A DNA stretch of 64,000 nucleotides, taken from NCBI RefSeq assembly GCF_024363565.1, contig NZ_JAJEKE010000012.1, positions 1 through 64,000 of the forward strand, written 5' to 3'. Below, one piece after another: positions 61,577-64,000 of the stretch. Source of the stretch: Lutispora saccharofermentans (GTDB lineage: Bacteria; Bacillota; Clostridia; Lutisporales; Lutisporaceae). The translations under genes were made by a program, and so were the position numbers. The notes beneath the pieces are model-generated. The model worked only from the letters and a program-made list of their open reading frames with translations. It made no database searches and was not told where the DNA came from. The first letter of the stretch is position 1. Each line of letters starts with the position of its first letter.

Positions 61577-62749
61577 TCAAAAACTGTTGCACACCTTCTC
61601 TATCTTATTTGCAGCTGCACCGGCCCCTCCGGCTTCCTGCAAGCTTTTAGAGATCACTTCTGCATTTCTTTTATAGGATTGATCATTCAATACTTGTAAA
61701 ACAATTTCCCGGATACTGCTTGCAGCATCCGACTTTAATCTCTTTCCGGCATTCAGTTCTGCTACCCGGTTTGCCACCATAGCTTCTTCACTGTGCAATG
61801 GAAATAAAACGGATGGTACGCCGAAATATAAACTTTCACTTATACTATTCATCCCACAATGTGTAATAAATACATCTGCCTGTTGCAAGACTTTTAATTG
61901 TTCAACTCTGGGATAAACTTTAAAATGATCCGGCAACCTAACAAAACTTGAAATATCCGTCTTCTCTCCGACAGACATGATAATTTGACAATCCACATCA
62001 GCTAATGCTTGAATACAGTTTTGATAGAAATGTATATTCTGATTCAGCACGGTTCCCAATGAAATGTAAATCAGCGGGTGCTTCTTTTCATTTTGTTCAA
62101 TCTCTGGAACTAGGAAAGAAGGCCCCACAAAAGCATACTTATCCGAAAATGTTTCTGCCATAGGCTGGAACTCTTTAGATGTATAAACAATCGTATCAGT
62201 TTCATTGTCATTTTGAATCATACTTATAAAGTTTTTTACCTTAAAGCCTTTTTCCTGAAGCAGCTTTATCTTTTTATTAATTCTTGGAATGCCCGCAAGC
62301 ATACGAAGCATTTCTTTTGGACTCTGTTTCATCAGCTTTGCAGTATATCTATTCATTGCAAAGGTCGTAGTAGAGCAAATATAAGGTATATCTAATTTTA
62401 TTGCAAATAATTTCCCCCAAATACATATGGAATCCGATACAATACAGTCCGGTTTAAATTCTTTAAGCTCTGCACATACCTTTTTATCCAGGTTCACCGT
62501 TGTATCTGCTCCCATCTCAATAAGTGCTGCAAAATCCTTCCCAACCTTCTTTTCTATGTCCGGCGTAAACTCTGGCAGATAACCATCACAGGAGATGAAT
62601 TTTGCCCCTGCTTTTTCAATATTATTTTGAAACATGGAAAAGGAATAATACCAAACTTCATGACCACGTTTTACTAACTCATCTACTACCGCTATAGTAG
62701 GATTAGTGTGCCCATAAGCCGGGATGCTGAAAAATACTATTTTACTCAT
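61577..62749 (-). CDS. Macrolide-type (MGT) glycosyltransferase
   Basis: A 390-residue GT-B glycosyltransferase of the GT1/MGT family that transfers sugar from UDP-sugars to small acceptors. Start SIPAYGHTNPTIAVVDELVK, donor-site segment HPLIYISLGTVLNQNIHF, and the C-terminal nucleotide-sugar motif VFITHCGMNSISESLYFGVP with HSEEAMVANRVAELNAG. Related enzymes inactivate macrolides or glycosylate secondary metabolites. The start ATG 62749 overlaps the end of the AbrB-like gene (62742-62744), suggesting coupled translation. Confidence 0.92.
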   Translation of the reverse strand: MSKIVFFSIPAYGHTNPTIAVVDELVKRGHEVWYYSFSMFQNNIEKAGAKFISCDGYLPEFTPDIEKKVGKDFAALIEMGADTTVNLDKKVCAELKEFKPDCIVSDSICIWGKLFAIKLDIPYICSTTTFAMNRYTAKLMKQSPKEMLRMLAGIPRINKKIKLLQEKGFKVKNFISMIQNDNETDTIVYTSKEFQPMAETFSDKYAFVGPSFLVPEIEQNEKKHPLIYISLGTVLNQNIHFYQNCIQALADVDCQIIMSVGEKTDISSFVRLPDHFKVYPRVEQLKVLQQADVFITHCGMNSISESLYFGVPSVLFPLHSEEAMVANRVAELNAGKRLKSDAASSIREIVLQVLNDQSYKRNAEVISKSLQEAGGAGAAANKIEKVCNSF

Positions 62750-63020
62750 CATTCTCTCCTTCGGACTCACTCAATTTTTTTATTTCTTTGGCAAAAATAA
62801 TTGAACCTTCTGCTTTACCCGCAAAAATTGCATCAGCAATCTTAGAAAAAACATCATACCGTTCAATCGCAATACCCCTTTGGACATCTGCAAGCAAAAT
62901 TAAAGTATCTCCCGGAGAAATATCAAACATATCTCTCACTTCCTTTGGAATAACAATCTGCCCCTTTGGACCTACCTTCACAGAACCCATATATTTATCT
63001 TCCGAAGTTTTTTTATTCAT
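62742..63020 (-). CDS. AbrB/SpoVT-family transcriptional regulator
   Basis: A 92-residue protein whose N-terminal half is a swapped-hairpin AbrB domain (GSVKVGPKGQIVIPKEVRDM, then FDISPGDTLILLADVQRG), with a helical tail. AbrB-type proteins bind DNA as dimers, either as transition-state regulators or as antitoxins. No toxin gene accompanies it; the overlapping glycosyltransferase gene is the obvious target. ATG 63020 follows AAGGAAGTGCGCT. Confidence 0.88.
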   Translation of the reverse strand: MNKKTSEDKYMGSVKVGPKGQIVIPKEVRDMFDISPGDTLILLADVQRGIAIERYDVFSKIADAIFAGKAEGSIIFAKEIKKLSESEGENDE

Positions 63021-63137
63021 AGCGCACTTCCTTTTGGTATTACTTCTCATACTAGTTATACTAATTTTACTTCTATATTGAGTTTCTGTCAATATAGCCA
63101 ACTTAAATATCACCAGATAAATATATAATATTACAAA

Positions 63138-63166
63138 AAGCTCCTAAACTGTAAGTCTAGGAGCTT
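63138..63166 (-). terminator. Terminator after the 41-residue ORF
   Basis: AAGCTCCTA and TAGGAGCTT (9-bp perfect stem, 11-nt loop) followed on the minus strand by TTTTTG. It lies 24 bp beyond the stop at 63190. Confidence 0.7.
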
Positions 63167-63189
63167 ACAACATATTGACCTCGCTATAC

Positions 63190-63315
63190 TTAGAACGCAC
63201 CGACTTCAATCGGCTTCACCGAGATTAGCCTGAAGTCTCCGCTGTCTGCAGGCAGCGCCTCGTACAGGTCACACGGGGTGAACTTTGCCAACACCCAATT
63301 GCCTCTGTTTTCCAT
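63190..63315 (-). CDS. 41-residue hypothetical protein
   Basis: ATG 63315 with a strong site (GAAAGGAGTAAAAAACT) opens a 41-codon frame (MENRGNWVLAKFTPCDLYEA, ending KPIEVGAF) that stops before a terminator. Codons are more GC-rich than those of its neighbours (CTG, GCG, CCG). I do not recognise it. The start signals and the terminator suggest a real short transcript, possibly a small peptide or the surviving start of a larger imported gene. Confidence 0.5.
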   Translation of the reverse strand: MENRGNWVLAKFTPCDLYEALPADSGDFRLISVKPIEVGAF

Positions 63316-63675
63316 AGTTTTTTACTCCTTTCATTTTTCCAGTTCAATTACTATCATTTCCGGCAAAATGCTGGCCATCGCTGTAGGCAACGGCTTTGAC
63401 GGGATGGTGAAGCATGAGGGACTTACTTTTCATGCTTCGGTTATGTTGGGTATACATTAAAATACTGCATGATTTGTACCATCGCTTGTAAGCTTTTCGA
63501 TTATAATCAACTTAGATTTTTACCTCTTTCTACCCCTACCACACATTCTGTATGCCTTGAGGATACAGAAAGAGCAGAGTACATATATCCTTTTTGCACT
63601 ACATGGCTAAGGATATGGCTCTGCTCTGTCAGTTTCATGATTCTATTATTTAAGTTTTGAATATATGTTAAATTT
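63316..63675. other. Gene-free stretch with one hairpin
   Basis: No convincing coding region in 360 bp. An inverted repeat GAAGCATGA/TCATGCTTC (63409-63438) with a 12-nt loop lies in a GC-richer patch (63360-63440). A second imperfect repeat around 63570-63620 (GCAGAGTACATATATCC and GGATATGGCTCTGC) may be a terminator of the gene ending at 63676. Confidence 0.5.
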
Positions 63676-64000
63676 TTAATTCCCTGATTCATAAAACGCC
63701 ATGTTTACCACGACACTGTTAGGATAACAGCCCTCATTGGTTATTGCTAAAATATAGTTAGTATCATACTGAAGGATTCTTTCGTACAGGGTGGATTCTA
63801 CCGGGGAGCCTCCATAAAATGCGTACCTCGGTATCATACTTTTCTCCAATATTATTCCACCGCAGACATCTGAGGCATCTGAGTAAAAGGAAGTAGCTGC
63901 TTGTATTTTAGATCTGCCATCCATATTGATTGCCGGAATCTGTTTGTTTCCAGCTTTAAAGCTTGGATTTTCTATTAGTTTTATCCCCAGTTGCTCAGCC
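63676..64000 (-). CDS. Unrecognised protein, C-terminal part only
   Basis: The gene enters from the right edge; about 107 residues up to the stop are visible (AEQLGIKLIENPSFKAGNKQ, DASDVCGGIILEKSMIPRYA, ending VVVNMAFYESGN). There is no hydrophobic helix, and I cannot assign a family. Codon use is like that of its neighbours. The beginning and function lie outside the window. Confidence 0.6.
   Translation of the reverse strand, partial: AEQLGIKLIENPSFKAGNKQIPAINMDGRSKIQAATSFYSDASDVCGGIILEKSMIPRYAFYGGSPVESTLYERILQYDTNYILAITNEGCYPNSVVVNMAFYESGN

Noticed and set aside
1-64000. tRNA, rRNA, tmRNA or other housekeeping RNA genes
   Set aside because: No tRNA-like cloverleaf with the GGTTCGAATCC-type arm or conserved rRNA text was noticed on either strand. 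A covariance-model search (tRNAscan-SE, Infernal) would be decisive.

Overview
The window comes from an anaerobic, endospore-forming, low-GC Firmicute, most likely a member of the Clostridia. The signs are two separate spore-germination (ger) loci, a CoA-acylating aldehyde dehydrogenase, a NapH-like polyferredoxin, a T-box leader, strong AGGAGG ribosome binding sites and AT-rich intergenic DNA. No rRNA, tRNA, CRISPR array or replication origin was seen. Most genes from 7.5 to 50 kb lie on the minus strand.

Layout. 0-7.5 kb: a truncated amidohydrolase gene and an acylating aldehyde dehydrogenase, an AraC regulator, an NTF2-like protein, a large MalT/LuxR-type regulator, a WYL regulator and a zinc-ribbon protein. 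7.5-8.2 kb: a scar made of three gene fragments (GNAT, pirin, gamma-carbonic anhydrase). 8.2-12.4 kb: an intact gerA-gerC-small ORF-gerB operon. 12.6-14.7 kb: a membrane Ser/Thr kinase with leucine-rich repeats and its helix-turn-helix partner. 14.8-20.7 kb: a YitT-like membrane protein and a two-component system beside an FtsX-type ABC transporter. 20.9-23.6 kb: a valyl-tRNA synthetase under a valine T-box. 23.6-30.2 kb: three paralogues of an unrecognised C-terminal domain, a DUF4143 ATPase, an IS3 remnant, pyroglutamyl peptidase and a redox operon. 30.2-41.6 kb: an Ig-like surface protein, two ABC exporter halves, TldE, TldD, a thioredoxin and a trigger-factor-like chaperone, all in one direction. 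42-46 kb: a LytTR two-component system and an L,D-transpeptidase. 46.1-46.4 kb: a MITE-like structured element. 46.5-50.5 kb: an MFS transporter, a contractile-injection/phage-tail remnant, an AAA ATPase and an aadE fragment. 50.7-54.5 kb: two secreted WG-repeat proteins. 54.6-57.3 kb: a methyltransferase and a MarR-led operon. 57.5-61.6 kb: a second ger operon whose gerB is broken. 61.6-64 kb: a macrolide-type glycosyltransferase with an AbrB regulator, a 41-residue ORF and the 3' end of an unrecognised gene.

The most striking result is the redox operon at 27.36-29.27 kb. A TlpA/thioredoxin-like lipoprotein has an in-frame TGA exactly where the first cysteine of its active site should be (W-T-T-T-[TGA]-G-P-C). 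The reading frame continues for 230 codons after it, and a candidate bacterial SECIS hairpin follows at the right distance. It therefore looks like a selenoprotein. It is encoded with a NapH-like 4Fe-4S membrane protein and a 44-residue CXXC protein, and it ends in the same domain found in two neighbouring lipoproteins.

A second theme is genome decay and rearrangement. Truncated or frameshifted genes lie at 7.5-8.2, 24.2-24.9, 26.3-26.5, 37.5, 48.7-49.3, 50.4 and 60.5-60.8 kb. A third is the co-directional run of trigger-factor-like protein, thioredoxin, TldD, TldE, two ABC exporter halves and a surface protein, which could be a peptide or protein maturation and export locus.
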